Assembly (NCBI GenBank): GCA_029265715.1
Contig: JAJUGZ010000001.1
Coordinates: forward strand, 62,001-126,000
Direction: 5' to 3'
Origin: Bacteroidota bacterium
GTDB lineage: Bacteria > Bacteroidota > Bacteroidia > Bacteroidales > Prolixibacteraceae
DNA: 64,000 bases
Shown: one piece after another, positions 1 through 9,426 of the stretch
How positions within the stretch are numbered: the stretch's first letter is position 1
Layout of the letters: each line of letters begins with the position of its first letter
Translations under genes and position numbers: made by a program
Notes under the pieces: model-generated
Databases searched by the model: none
Told to the model about the DNA's origin: nothing
What the model saw: the letters and a program-made list of their open reading frames with translations, nothing else

Positions 1-3000
1 TTGGCCGTTCACGACAACTTTTGCCATAGCAGTAAGATTGCCCAGATTGATCACAACACGCTCATTTTCTGGTAGTTTTTCCAAATTAAACTTATTGGTG
101 TAGAAAGCTGTTCCTGAATAGTATTTGATCCGCTCGTCTGAAGAAGTTGTCCAATCCTGAAGGGTTTCGAACACAACCGATTGTTCCGGACCGCGCTGAG
201 CTACATCGAATTGAACGGTCCACGGGCCTTTCAGTTCGGTCAAAAGCGTTGGCTCCGGATAGTTGGCTTCCACACCGTTGGCTAAAGCCGGGCCTGCCTG
301 TTTGCGAAAAACCACGAACACACTTTCGTAAGGAGCCAGTTTCAACGGGACGGCTGTGGTATTCTCTTTCTGTTCATATGCTGGAAGTTGACGCGTCGAT
401 CCGGTGGTAGCTTCCCAAAGTTCGGGCTGCAGGCCTTTGACCCGAAATTCAGGGGTAATCAGCTTGGTTTCTCCGGTTTGGTTGGTCACAAAGTAGAACT
501 CACCATTTTTCGAAGTGCGGTGTCCGTAGTGAATGGTGCGGTCTTCGGGCAGTTTGCAATCGGGAGTACAGTTGATTTGAGCGAATGCTTCTTCCATGCT
601 CAAGCCATTCATGATTGTCCCTTTTCCGAATCTGCGTGATTTTACTTTCACCCCGTCCACATCGCCCCATAATTCGGCCGCCATTCTCTGAACTTGCAGA
701 TCAGCTTCAGGCTGGTTTTGCAGGCTGGGGGAACGTTTAGGCGCCGGCCCAAGAACAACAGCACCATCGCGGACCAACTGTTTGATTTTAGCCAGCAACT
801 CAGGCCGCATGGTTTCCAGTTTGGGTAATACCAGAATCCGGTATTGTGTTCCGTGGGGCAGAGTAATCAGTCCATCTTTCACTGTCATGTATTTTTCGAT
901 CACTTCAGCATTCATATAGTCGAACTGATATCCAACCGGAAGTTCAGGATAAGTAATTCCCGTCATTTTGGGAGCATCTTCACCTATAAAATAAGCGATA
1001 TCGGCAACATTTATACCCTGCTGGAGAAGGTAATTGGTCCGTTTCAGATAATCAACATAAACATCCAGTTGCGAAAACCAGGTGTTCTTACGATTGAATT
1101 CGTTTCCAAAATCAGCATTGATACCAGGTGTTTTGTTCTCATACGGCTGGCTAATATAGACATGCAGTAAGGTATTGTTTATCCCTTCAGCAAAAAAACG
1201 ATCTCCCCGTTGTTTAAACATTGCAGGATATCTACTGAAAGCAGGTCCACCACAGGTATTCGATTCGGCTGAAATTTTTGTTTTCCCGTAAATGTGTCCG
1301 CAAGAAGTAGCCGCACGGTTTTCAATATTTCCCAAATCACCTTCGCTCCAGAATTCACCCCCGATCTCATCCGATTGTCCGCCGTACATCAGGAATTCAC
1401 CAGGGAAGCCCCAGTGGCCGTAGCATTCCAACCAGGTGTGCAATCCATTATTATGACTGATATCTCTTAACCCTCCGACATAATCATAAGCAACCTTGTC
1501 GGCCACCATGCGACGCATATCCCATAAGAATCGGTCGGAAGCCTGTTGGCTGTTTACCACATATCCTTTATAAACCGGAAGAAACGGAACCGGATCATAT
1601 CCGTACCGTTGCCGGAAGTCATCCAGAAAGTCGTCGGTAAAGTTTTGCCCGCCAGTTTCATAACTATCCTGAACCACTACCTTAAAGGTTTTGCGATCGG
1701 CTTCCGGAATACGTTTCAAAATTTCGCCAATATAACCATGAAAATGTTTTTCCGCGTGTTTTTTACTCATCTTATCCACCTCGTAACCTGTAGCTTCAGG
1801 AGATGCCGGAGCATTTGTTGTTCCGGTAGGGGTCATTCCTGTACGAAGAATCACCCAGTTCCCTTCAGGAACATCCCAGTTCAATGTGCCATCAGCAGCA
1901 AGATAGCTGGTCAGGTCCAGAACTTTCGATGCATCAATTACTGTCGATTTATCTCGAGGCTCTGCTTGCTCCGACCATTGGTATTCGTGCCAGTAAGGGA
2001 GTGGCGTTTGGTACATTTTTGCCAATGTCTTTTCGGGGTAACGCTCAACACGGGGGGATGCTGAAAGCTCTACTTCGGCCAGACCGTTACTTGCATTTAT
2101 ACCTTTCACAATAAGCCGGAATGAAGTAGCTGTTATCTCCGGGAACGAGACAACCACCGGGGCATACGGATCAAAACCTACATTTAATTCTGCATTGAAA
2201 CGGTTAACCTGGAATTCAGCAATCGTCCGGTAATTCCCATTGACTTCTTTAACTTGAAGCTCTGCCGGATTGTTAATGGGCTTTTCAATCGGAAAAACAG
2301 AAAGACTCCTGGCCGTGAAAGGTGCCTTTGATTCGAAATCGATAGAAAAATCTCCTTCAGCAGGAAAGTTGATCCCCGTTTTGCGGTCGCGATCAGTCAG
2401 CTTTGACAAATTATCGACCCGGGGGGAAGAACTGATTTTCGCATTGTTGCTATTCAGAATCAGTTGATCATCCTTCGGTTGTGGATAAGCAATCACCTTT
2501 ACATCCTGAAAGAGCTCGATCGGTTTATCCAGTTTTTGACTAAATTTCTGCGGGCCACTCACATGCAATTCCGAAGTCGTCAAATAACGCATGGCTTCCT
2601 CTGGCTTAACCCAGGGCCCCCCCGATTGACTCCAGCCCGGTGAATTGAAGATCCCGATTTCGATGTTCAGTTCGGTCGCCTTTTTCAGAGCTGCGTGCAG
2701 AATATTCCACCATTCGTCACTAAATATTTTTACCTTTCCATAAGGCACATCGCTCTGCCCGATGTAGCCAATAAACGCACGGTTGATACCGGCTTTTTTC
2801 ATCGACTCCAAGTCTTTCTCAACTCCTTCCTTCGAAATATTATCCGAAATCCAATACCAGTAAACGCTGGTTTGCATTGAATCGGGAGGAGTGAGAAAAC
2901 CGCGTTCAAGCGCTTCGCCGGATACCATTTTTTTATCCAATCCGCAAGAAATAAAAAGTAAAAGAAGAATCAATCCGGGGAATAATCCCGGTACATTGTG

Positions 3001-3009
3001 TCTGTTCAT
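1..3009 (-). CDS. GH106-type alpha-L-rhamnosidase lipoprotein (C-terminus cut by window start)
   Basis: Predicted exo-acting alpha-L-rhamnosidase of the GH106 type, removing terminal rhamnose from the glycan handled by this locus. The frame is open for 1003 codons from the ATG at 3009 and leaves the window without a stop. The N-terminus is a lipoprotein signal (LLLLFISC, Cys22), so it is probably membrane anchored. Early residues show the family's TIM-barrel opening (SVYWYWISDNIS, then GPWVKPEEA). The region of about residues 548-590 carries GGEFWSEGDLGN and ISAESNTCGGP, which resemble the GH106 catalytic and calcium-binding area. The C-terminal part looks like a jelly-roll accessory domain. 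It lies 22 bp downstream of the GH71/99-like gene and is the last PUL gene visible. The family call rests on motif recognition only. Confidence 0.8.
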   Translation of the reverse strand, partial: MNRHNVPGLFPGLILLLLFISCGLDKKMVSGEALERGFLTPPDSMQTSVYWYWISDNISKEGVEKDLESMKKAGINRAFIGYIGQSDVPYGKVKIFSDEWWNILHAALKKATELNIEIGIFNSPGWSQSGGPWVKPEEAMRYLTTSELHVSGPQKFSQKLDKPIELFQDVKVIAYPQPKDDQLILNSNNAKISSSPRVDNLSKLTDRDRKTGINFPAEGDFSIDFESKAPFTARSLSVFPIEKPINNPAELQVKEVNGNYRTIAEFQVNRFNAELNVGFDPYAPVVVSFPEITATSFRLIVKGINASNGLAEVELSASPRVERYPEKTLAKMYQTPLPYWHEYQWSEQAEPRDKSTVIDASKVLDLTSYLAADGTLNWDVPEGNWVILRTGMTPTGTTNAPASPEATGYEVDKMSKKHAEKHFHGYIGEILKRIPEADRKTFKVVVQDSYETGGQNFTDDFLDDFRQRYGYDPVPFLPVYKGYVVNSQQASDRFLWDMRRMVADKVAYDYVGGLRDISHNNGLHTWLECYGHWGFPGEFLMYGGQSDEIGGEFWSEGDLGNIENRAATSCGHIYGKTKISAESNTCGGPAFSRYPAMFKQRGDRFFAEGINNTLLHVYISQPYENKTPGINADFGNEFNRKNTWFSQLDVYVDYLKRTNYLLQQGINVADIAYFIGEDAPKMTGITYPELPVGYQFDYMNAEVIEKYMTVKDGLITLPHGTQYRILVLPKLETMRPELLAKIKQLVRDGAVVLGPAPKRSPSLQNQPEADLQVQRMAAELWGDVDGVKVKSRRFGKGTIMNGLSMEEAFAQINCTPDCKLPEDRTIHYGHRTSKNGEFYFVTNQTGETKLITPEFRVKGLQPELWEATTGSTRQLPAYEQKENTTAVPLKLAPYESVFVVFRKQAGPALANGVEANYPEPTLLTELKGPWTVQFDVAQRGPEQSVVFETLQDWTTSSDERIKYYSGTAFYTNKFNLEKLPENERVVINLGNLTAMAKVVVNGQ

Positions 3010-3031
3010 CAGTATGATTTATTGGTTTTTA

Positions 3032-4846
3032 TTAGTTTTTTTCAGAATAAACAAAATTGAAACGGCCGCCGGGAGCTGTATCCCCATTAACATAGAAATC
3101 CATGATATTGCCATTCTCCTGCATATTGTCATTCCATTTCAGTTCAATATCAACCGGTTTTCCAAGCAGGTTCAGAATTGCTCTTGGAATTTCCAGTTCC
3201 AGTTTGTTGTCGGTAACGGCATAGTTGGTTTCGGCTACCTGCTCCCATTCCCAGCGGTTATCTACATTTTTTTCTACAATGGCTTTCCCTTTCGGATTGA
3301 CCCTGTTGACAATGTAGTCGTAACCATTCCAGCCGGTCGATTTATCCCGGTCGGTATCAATAAAAAGCATCATCCAATTCCGATCGGTTTTAGGGGACAG
3401 TGCTTTGGCGGTTTCTACATAGAAGTATAGTTTATTGGCATCCCGGGCAACTTTGGCACCTGTGATATCGTTACGCCCCGAATTGTTTTTATAGTACTGA
3501 TCGTAACGACCTCGATGATCGCGGGGCAAAGTGTTCCCTTTGTAGTGCGAAAAATAAGGGGCAACATCGGCCCAGCCATCAGCTTTCCCAATTTTAATGG
3601 TTTTCGGCCCTGAAATCTTTTGAGGAGGCGTCATTCCTTTGAATTTCCTTACCTGATCGACCAACTGAAGGTAATACACATCTCCTTTATCGCCCCATCC
3701 CTTATTGGGTTCGATGTCGCGGCTGTGTTCCCAGTCGAACTGATCGACAAACGAGAACGGGTCTCCGGTCCAACCATCTTTAGGCAACCATTGTCCGGCG
3801 ATATATTCGTTCCAACCGGTCACAAAAACCAGTTCCGGGTCGAGTTCGAATGCTCGGTCCCACTGTTCCATAAAATTCCAACCGTAGAGGTAGCCATCTA
3901 CCCGCGGGTCGAATCCGTTTCGCTGGCTAAAGCTACGCCCGAAAGAGCCGGGCAGGTTAAACGCGCTGCAGTGCCCTTTTGTAGCCGGGCATGCATTTTG
4001 GGCAATACCCACGGTGACCTGTTCAAACTTGCCGTCGGCACCTTTCACATAGCCGTGTTGCGGATAGTTTTCGAGCCATCCCCACTGGTCATTACGTGAA
4101 GGACCGTTCACGTAGTCAGGTTGCCCGGGCCGGAAGGTGAAAAAAGCAGCAATCTCTTTGTCTTCGGGAGAATCTGTCAGGTTATCGGGATAGCCCATGA
4201 TGCAGGGTTTGCCTTTCCAATAGAACCACAGGTTTTTATACCGGCCCGGTTTATACACATCACGGTACAACTGTCGCAGAGAAGTTAATCCGTGAGGAAC
4301 AGGGCCAAACGGGAGCATGTAGGCAATTTTAGGCGTATTTACCCCGTCTTTTTGAGCCTGATCCCAGGTTTTTAGCAAAGCTTCGTACGACTCTTTCCAG
4401 GTAAGATCGCCATTGGTACAATCGAAAAACACCGCATCAACTCCGGCATCGGCCAGCATTTCGGCATGTTTGCGCAACACCCAGGGATCGGTGGTTTTGT
4501 AATAACCCAGCAAAGGTTGTTCCCAGAAGAAGAACCCCGGTTGCTTATCTCCCCAGGCCGGATGATGATAATCTTTCATGGCCTCGGGGTATTTTCGGAC
4601 AATTTCAGTAATATTTTTTACGTGGTAAGTTGTATCGTCGTCACCCTGGTGCCAGGTCCAGTAAAAGATGGCAACGAACTTGTCTTGTTTTTTATCGCCG
4701 GCATCGCGGTATTCACGTACTTTGCGGCCAAGGGCGTCGGTTGCAGCCCATTGATCGGGTACAACAGGCTGAGCAGGCGATTGTGTGGTGCAGAAGCTGA
4801 CGACTATTGCTGCTGCAATTGATTGGATAAGTTTTTTGTTGATCAT
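3032..4846 (-). CDS. GH71/GH99-like secreted protein with C-terminal CBM9-like domain
   Basis: A 604-residue secreted protein, probably a glycan-active enzyme. A signal peptide (MINKKLIQSIAAAIVV, cleavage probably near SPAQ) is followed by a (beta/alpha)8-type region with FYWTWHQGDDD, AGVDAVFFDCTNGD and FVTGWNEYIAGQW, a pattern seen in Bacteroidota proteins annotated as GH71/99-like. From about residue 420 to the end the sequence resembles a CBM9-type carbohydrate-binding domain (LYFYVETAKAL, MMLFIDTDRDKSTGW). It sits between a YARHG gene remnant and the GH106 gene. If GH71/99-like, it would act endo on alpha-mannosidic or alpha-glucosidic bonds, but the activity cannot be read from sequence. 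The enzyme family is moderately uncertain; the two-domain layout is clearer. Confidence 0.6.
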   Translation of the reverse strand: MINKKLIQSIAAAIVVSFCTTQSPAQPVVPDQWAATDALGRKVREYRDAGDKKQDKFVAIFYWTWHQGDDDTTYHVKNITEIVRKYPEAMKDYHHPAWGDKQPGFFFWEQPLLGYYKTTDPWVLRKHAEMLADAGVDAVFFDCTNGDLTWKESYEALLKTWDQAQKDGVNTPKIAYMLPFGPVPHGLTSLRQLYRDVYKPGRYKNLWFYWKGKPCIMGYPDNLTDSPEDKEIAAFFTFRPGQPDYVNGPSRNDQWGWLENYPQHGYVKGADGKFEQVTVGIAQNACPATKGHCSAFNLPGSFGRSFSQRNGFDPRVDGYLYGWNFMEQWDRAFELDPELVFVTGWNEYIAGQWLPKDGWTGDPFSFVDQFDWEHSRDIEPNKGWGDKGDVYYLQLVDQVRKFKGMTPPQKISGPKTIKIGKADGWADVAPYFSHYKGNTLPRDHRGRYDQYYKNNSGRNDITGAKVARDANKLYFYVETAKALSPKTDRNWMMLFIDTDRDKSTGWNGYDYIVNRVNPKGKAIVEKNVDNRWEWEQVAETNYAVTDNKLELEIPRAILNLLGKPVDIELKWNDNMQENGNIMDFYVNGDTAPGGRFNFVYSEKN

Positions 4847-4892
4847 GGTTTATCTTTTTTCGTTGGTTTCGTATCTGTTTTTTCCCCTATCA

Positions 4893-5126
4893 TTAAAAGA
4901 GAGCGGAAAAGTCTGATGGGGAAGGGAAAGTCAAAAAAAATCTATTGCTCTCATTCCTTGAAATCCCGCTATTTTTTTCCTTCTTCAGTATCTCATCAAC
5001 AAATAGTTTTTCTCTTTCAGTTAACACGATTTGTTCCATGGTCAGGTTCGGATCCGGCAAATACCATTCAAATTGTGAAAAGTAGTAGCGTAAATCCCTA
5101 TCCTTGAAGATGCAACCTTGTTGAGC
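4893..5126 (-). pseudogene. Remnant of a YARHG-domain protein gene
   Basis: The 289-bp gap between the DUF5722 and GH71/99-like genes is not empty. One minus-strand frame, opening just after an in-frame TAG at 5127-5129 and closing at TAA 4893-4895, reads GCIFKDRDLRYYFSQFEWY and then LPDPNLTMEQIVLTEREK. This matches the YARHG extracellular domain (normally YARHG-YIF..DL..YFSQF.WY.P). The domain's defining Y-A-R-H-G is degraded to A-Q-Q-G and there is no start codon upstream in this frame. I infer the 3' end of a lost lipoprotein or peptidase-linked gene, with no function left. Confidence 0.6.
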
Positions 5127-5135
5127 CTAAATGCA

Positions 5136-7322
5136 TTATTGAACTGCATGCATGATTTCGCTCCAGTTACTGATCCCGATGATTGATTTATAGGGGTCGA
5201 AAATACGTTCCTCCTGATCGGTATCAGCAGCTTGGTAAGCATACCAGACCGGTTTTTTACCTCCCGGGTCGGTGGTGTCGTCGGGGAAGCGGCGCAAGCC
5301 GATCCGCAAACCATCTTCTGCACGGTTATCAATCCAGTTGTGCCATTGGAAAGCGTCGATCCCATCAAGGTTCTTCATCTTTTTCCAGGTGTAGGCAAAT
5401 CCTGCCGCCTGTTCTTTCAAATCCTGATCGCCGTAGGTCTTCGAATTGGTGCCGTTTTCCGACAGCCAGAGAGTTCGTTTGATGGTGCCTTTGTATTTAT
5501 TTTCCGGCTTCTTGATCCAGGCATCCAGTACTTCCAGGTTTTTGAAGGTGACCAATGCCGAACTCATGCTGAAAGTGGCGTTGGCATCGTTCCAGGTTTT
5601 GGGTTCAAACAAGTTTTCAGGATACGGGTGATAAGCCACAGCCCATTGAAAATCGCCTTCGGCATTGCAATAATCCTGCATGGTTTTCAGCATGTCTTTG
5701 GTGGCATAATACTTCGCTTCACAAGGCTCAGTCCATGAATGGGTGAAGGAAGCGAACACCTCGCTGTAGGCATCGTACTGCCGGGCTATGTTGTAGCATA
5801 AGCGCATCGATTTGATGTAGGTATCCATAAAAACTATCATGGGTTTGTCGCCCATGTTGGTCCACGAAAGCCCGGCGTCCACTTCGTTGTGCATGATCCA
5901 GTGGTGAATGCGCCCGTAGGCGTTGTCGCTACGGCAATAGCGGCTGGCCAGAAAATCGAGCGCAGCAGCATAGCAGTTCAGGCTTTCGGCGGTGGTCATG
6001 TTAGGCATAGTATAAATGCCGTCGGAAGTGTAATTCGGATGTTGGAGCAATCTACCGATTTCAGGATCGGCACAATGAGCGGCTTTCTGTACCAGAATGA
6101 TGGCCGCAACCACAATGTTTTTCGACTGGGTAGTTTGCAGCGTCTTATCGAGTGCTCCAACCTTTGCCTGATCGAAATAGTAGGTTTTGTCGCCATAGGT
6201 ATGAGCAATCGCATTGGATCGTGGTTGCAGGTACATGAATTCGGTAAAAGCAATATTGACGGTGGCGCTGGTGATGTGCAGGTCGTCCAGGTCGGTCTGG
6301 AAACCGCGTTCGGCAGCGAAACCACCCAAACCTTTACGTCCTGATGGCTTCTGTGCCTGAAGGTTTTGAGAAGCCGGAATCTGGTCGGCATAACGGGCGC
6401 TGGAAACAATTTCGTCGGAAGAAGCTCCGGTTTTGGCAATTGCCCATTTCGACAAGGCCCGATCGTATTTAAACCCGTCGCGGGTCACAAACCGGTCGAG
6501 ATCAACCGAGAACGAAGGGCTACTGAGCGCCGTTGTGTTCTGAAATTTGGTAATCTGGGTCAGTTGATCGTAAGGAGCCACTTCGCAAAGGCTGAATTTC
6601 CCGTCGCCTGAATAGTTTCCCTTGATACTGACCGTTGAAGCGCTGACTTTAACTTCAGTAACATGTGAAGTATAGCTTGCTGCAAGGTATTTTTTAATAT
6701 TCGATTCGAGTAAAAGATCTTCTGCGATCTGGTCTTCGCGGGCTTTAGCCAGCGCGGCTTCTTCGGCATTGCGGACACGGAATTGCATGTTGCGGATCTG
6801 AATAACCACCCCCGACTCATTCCCAAAATCGAGGCGAAGAAAATCTCCGGCATTTCCCCAGCTAAACTTTTTAACGTATTCTCCCAAATCGACCGAATAA
6901 GTTGTCCAGCTTATCGCTGAAGGAACCGTTGCCGTTTTTAATGAACGTTCTTCTGAAACCGGGGCCCCCAGAAAAATCTGCAAATTACTGATGTCTTTCG
7001 TACTTTGGTAATCGAAGGTAAAAACTACGTGATCTGAAGCATTGGATTTAATTAACGGGGCCAATGACAAATAAGGATCTTCTCCGGAAGTGATCAATTC
7101 GTACTGAAAAGTCCCTTTTCGGGTTATCTGAATTTGGTTTCCTGATGACTCATCAATGCTCATATAACTCAGAAAGGAAACCGGGACCGTCGGTTCGGGC
7201 AACGAAGAATCTTCTTTCCCGCACGATAACAGGATACTGCCCGTGAGCAGGAAAAAACAAACACTACGACAGGTTACCCTCCCGAAAAAATCAGCTGATA
7301 ATATATCCTTTCTTGATTTCAT
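5136..7322 (-). CDS. DUF5722-type putative glycosidase lipoprotein with N-terminal beta-sandwich-like domain
   Basis: A 728-residue lipoprotein. I chose the ATG at 7322 because it gives a proper lipoprotein signal (FLLTGSILLSC, Cys34) and clears the GH127 stop by 26 bp; the upstream ATG at 7403 would overlap that gene. Residues about 60-180 form a domain (SGEDPYLSLAPL, SWGNAGDFLRLDFG) that is clearly homologous to a segment inserted in the SusD protein at 22504-24693. The C-terminal half resembles DUF5722 and a clan-A TIM barrel: HHWIMHNEVDAG could supply the acid/base Glu and LWLSENGTNS the nucleophile Glu. Those catalytic roles are inference. The substrate is unknown, but its place in the PUL suggests a glycan target. 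Confidence 0.72.
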   Translation of the reverse strand: MKSRKDILSADFFGRVTCRSVCFFLLTGSILLSCGKEDSSLPEPTVPVSFLSYMSIDESSGNQIQITRKGTFQYELITSGEDPYLSLAPLIKSNASDHVVFTFDYQSTKDISNLQIFLGAPVSEERSLKTATVPSAISWTTYSVDLGEYVKKFSWGNAGDFLRLDFGNESGVVIQIRNMQFRVRNAEEAALAKAREDQIAEDLLLESNIKKYLAASYTSHVTEVKVSASTVSIKGNYSGDGKFSLCEVAPYDQLTQITKFQNTTALSSPSFSVDLDRFVTRDGFKYDRALSKWAIAKTGASSDEIVSSARYADQIPASQNLQAQKPSGRKGLGGFAAERGFQTDLDDLHITSATVNIAFTEFMYLQPRSNAIAHTYGDKTYYFDQAKVGALDKTLQTTQSKNIVVAAIILVQKAAHCADPEIGRLLQHPNYTSDGIYTMPNMTTAESLNCYAAALDFLASRYCRSDNAYGRIHHWIMHNEVDAGLSWTNMGDKPMIVFMDTYIKSMRLCYNIARQYDAYSEVFASFTHSWTEPCEAKYYATKDMLKTMQDYCNAEGDFQWAVAYHPYPENLFEPKTWNDANATFSMSSALVTFKNLEVLDAWIKKPENKYKGTIKRTLWLSENGTNSKTYGDQDLKEQAAGFAYTWKKMKNLDGIDAFQWHNWIDNRAEDGLRIGLRRFPDDTTDPGGKKPVWYAYQAADTDQEERIFDPYKSIIGISNWSEIMHAVQ

Positions 7323-7348
7323 TTCTTCTGCAAAAAGTGGTTGCTGCT

Positions 7349-9118
7349 CTATCTGGCAATTTCTCTGAATAGTATTTGCTTCCGGTATCCGGAGCCCTGA
7401 CATACAGTGGAATCCATCAAATGATAAACCGGCGACAGCTTGATGTCAGTCCCCTGAATACGAAAATTGTCGCGCCCAACTTTATCAATTATAATTCCCT
7501 TCGGAACAGAAATCTCAGTTTCACTGTCATGTCCCAACAATAAGGGACCATAGAACATCCTGACTGTACCCGGCTTCGTATGAGCCAGATTAGCAACTCC
7601 CTCAACGCCAGATTTAAAAGTGAAAGCATATTCAATACGATCCCCGACTTTGAACTCACGGACAACACGTATAAATCCATTCTTCTCCACTGCCTCTGTT
7701 TCTTGGTGGTTGACAAATATTTCCGGATCTTGCACCCATGAGGGGACGAAAAATTGGAGACTCAGCTTAGATGGATTTCTCAAACTATCGATTTGCAGAG
7801 TCACCATATTCTCAAACGGGTAATCGGTGTGTTGTGAAATTGTAATTGGGCCGCCAGATAAACGAAACGAAGCCGAACTTTCGTAAAATGCCGGGACAAG
7901 AATGGTGTCCCCTTTCTGGAAATAACTATATTCAACAGCCCTTCCCAAGCCCTCGCCCCCCCTCATCGAGCAACACCAAAAAGCTTCGTCGGCTTTCACC
8001 GAAAGGAAATTATCAGCCGGACCGGGGCAATTATCGCATCCAAAACCACCGTTTCCACGTTGTGTATGTCCAAGGGCATTATAATAAATCAACTGAGCAT
8101 CTTCCAGATAATGAAATAATTGCGTGTACCGCCACAACTGAACTGCCAACAAATAAGAATCGACAATGGCGCAGGGTTCAGTCCATTCCGGACGTTCAAA
8201 CCAGTTGAAGTTCTCATAATTTTCAGTCATAGCCTGTTCCCGGTATAGTTGATAACGTTTCTCAACTTTGGAGAGTAACTCTTTTTCCCCGGTAATTTCA
8301 TAGTACCTCAACGCCGCACGCAAACCAGTAAGGGTTGCATGAGTTTGAGCTTTTATCCCAACCAAATCCATTTCAAAGAAACGGGCCATCATCTCCTCAA
8401 TCAAAGCTTTCAACGGGGCAGTAGGAAACAAACCGTACGCCTGCACTACTCCATCCATAAAAATGAAGTCGCAGCCTACATCGGTCGAAAGTTTCCAACC
8501 ATTCACTATGTTGACCGAAGAGCCTGACATGCCGCCAGTTCCGGCTATCCGTTCTGCCGGATCAATCGGATAATTCCGGTGATGTCCGGAGGTTGGTAAA
8601 GCCAGGTTTTGAATGATCCCTTCAATGACTGTTTTTACGTTTGGATCTTTCTTCCACTGGTAATATTCGCACAGCCCACGCAACAACCAGCCATGACCCG
8701 AAAGTTGCTGCTCGTCGATTGTATCGCCCTGCAGCGGGCCTAAATATCCATTCCGGTTCAGTTTTTCAGGCAATATCCGGATCATTTCATCCAGATATTT
8801 TGGGGTACGATACGTTGCACGAGCTTCCATGACCAAGCCAAGAATGGTCCGCCCCTCTTTATCGCCTGGCCATCCGGCCGATGTTGGATGATGCTGTTTC
8901 GGGAAAACATTTTCCGGATAATAGATTTCCGTCTCGAGCCGGTCGAAATTTTTCATGGCCCGCTGAAACAATTCCCCTTTTATCCGAACATGATTAAATT
9001 CAATCGATTTTAAGGCAACCGCCTTTTCTGGCAGGGTTCTACACGAAACAAAAAACAACAGCAGGGGACATGCCAACAAGTGCGCTTTATTGCACAGACT
9101 ATTTTTTTTAAAATTCAT
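7349..9118 (-). CDS. GH127-family beta-L-arabinofuranosidase-like lipoprotein
   Basis: A 589-residue lipoprotein (signal ending LLLFFVSC, Cys26) of the GH127/DUF1680 type, a cysteine glycosidase family that removes beta-L-arabinofuranosyl and related residues. The zinc/cysteine catalytic set is visible: Glu314 and Cys316 in WTEPCAIVD and the Cys382-Cys383 pair in FWCCSMRGGEGL, matching the Glu-x-Cys...Cys-Cys site known in the family. An extra GCDNCPG motif lies nearby. The N-terminal half is an (alpha/alpha) barrel and the C-terminal third is beta-rich. The start codon lies at the edge of a 135-bp tandem repeat that fills the upstream gap. Related families (for example GH146) share the fold, so the exact linkage is uncertain. 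Confidence 0.8.
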   Translation of the reverse strand: MNFKKNSLCNKAHLLACPLLLFFVSCRTLPEKAVALKSIEFNHVRIKGELFQRAMKNFDRLETEIYYPENVFPKQHHPTSAGWPGDKEGRTILGLVMEARATYRTPKYLDEMIRILPEKLNRNGYLGPLQGDTIDEQQLSGHGWLLRGLCEYYQWKKDPNVKTVIEGIIQNLALPTSGHHRNYPIDPAERIAGTGGMSGSSVNIVNGWKLSTDVGCDFIFMDGVVQAYGLFPTAPLKALIEEMMARFFEMDLVGIKAQTHATLTGLRAALRYYEITGEKELLSKVEKRYQLYREQAMTENYENFNWFERPEWTEPCAIVDSYLLAVQLWRYTQLFHYLEDAQLIYYNALGHTQRGNGGFGCDNCPGPADNFLSVKADEAFWCCSMRGGEGLGRAVEYSYFQKGDTILVPAFYESSASFRLSGGPITISQHTDYPFENMVTLQIDSLRNPSKLSLQFFVPSWVQDPEIFVNHQETEAVEKNGFIRVVREFKVGDRIEYAFTFKSGVEGVANLAHTKPGTVRMFYGPLLLGHDSETEISVPKGIIIDKVGRDNFRIQGTDIKLSPVYHLMDSTVCQGSGYRKQILFREIAR

Positions 9119-9387
9119 CCGTATAAATTTTCAAAGTTGTTTCTTACAATTTTCGTATCTATTTCTGTTTTTCAAACTAGTTTTTCAACGAGATGGAATA
9201 GCCATTTATACATTCCCGGTTGGTATAAGCTTCAGCTTTTATGGCTATTTCATCCGTATAAATTTTCAATGTTGGTTCGTACAATTTTCGTAACAGCGTT
9301 CGCTTTTCAATCTGAATTCCAACGGATGGAATAGCCATTTATACATTTCCGGTTTGTATGAGCGATGGCTCTTATGGCTATTTCATC
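9114..9387. repeat. Tandem duplicated 135-bp structured repeat (units A and B)
   Basis: Almost the whole 308-bp gap upstream of the GH127 gene consists of two copies of one unit, each starting TTCATCCGTATAAATTTTCA (9114 and 9249, period 135). Each unit ends in a 63-bp palindromic segment (9192-9254 and 9325-9387) with outer arms GATGGAATAGCCAT and ATGGCTATTTCATC. Inside each segment two smaller hairpins can form. The second one has paired changes between copies: AAGC-ttca-GCTT in A and GAGC-gatg-GCTC in B. A third diverged copy lies at 13858-13987 and a related palindrome at 24722-24789. This could be a REP/MITE-like element or an RNA/DNA regulatory element. Confidence 0.85.
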
Positions 9388-9426
9388 ATCTTTTTTTATT
9401 CAACAGCTTCCGGATTGGTTTTATTT

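Noticed and set aside
1546-2064. Long plus-strand frames opposite the GH106 gene
   Set aside because: They are antisense to a clear GH106 coding frame with lipoprotein signal and catalytic motifs; their predicted proteins resemble nothing.
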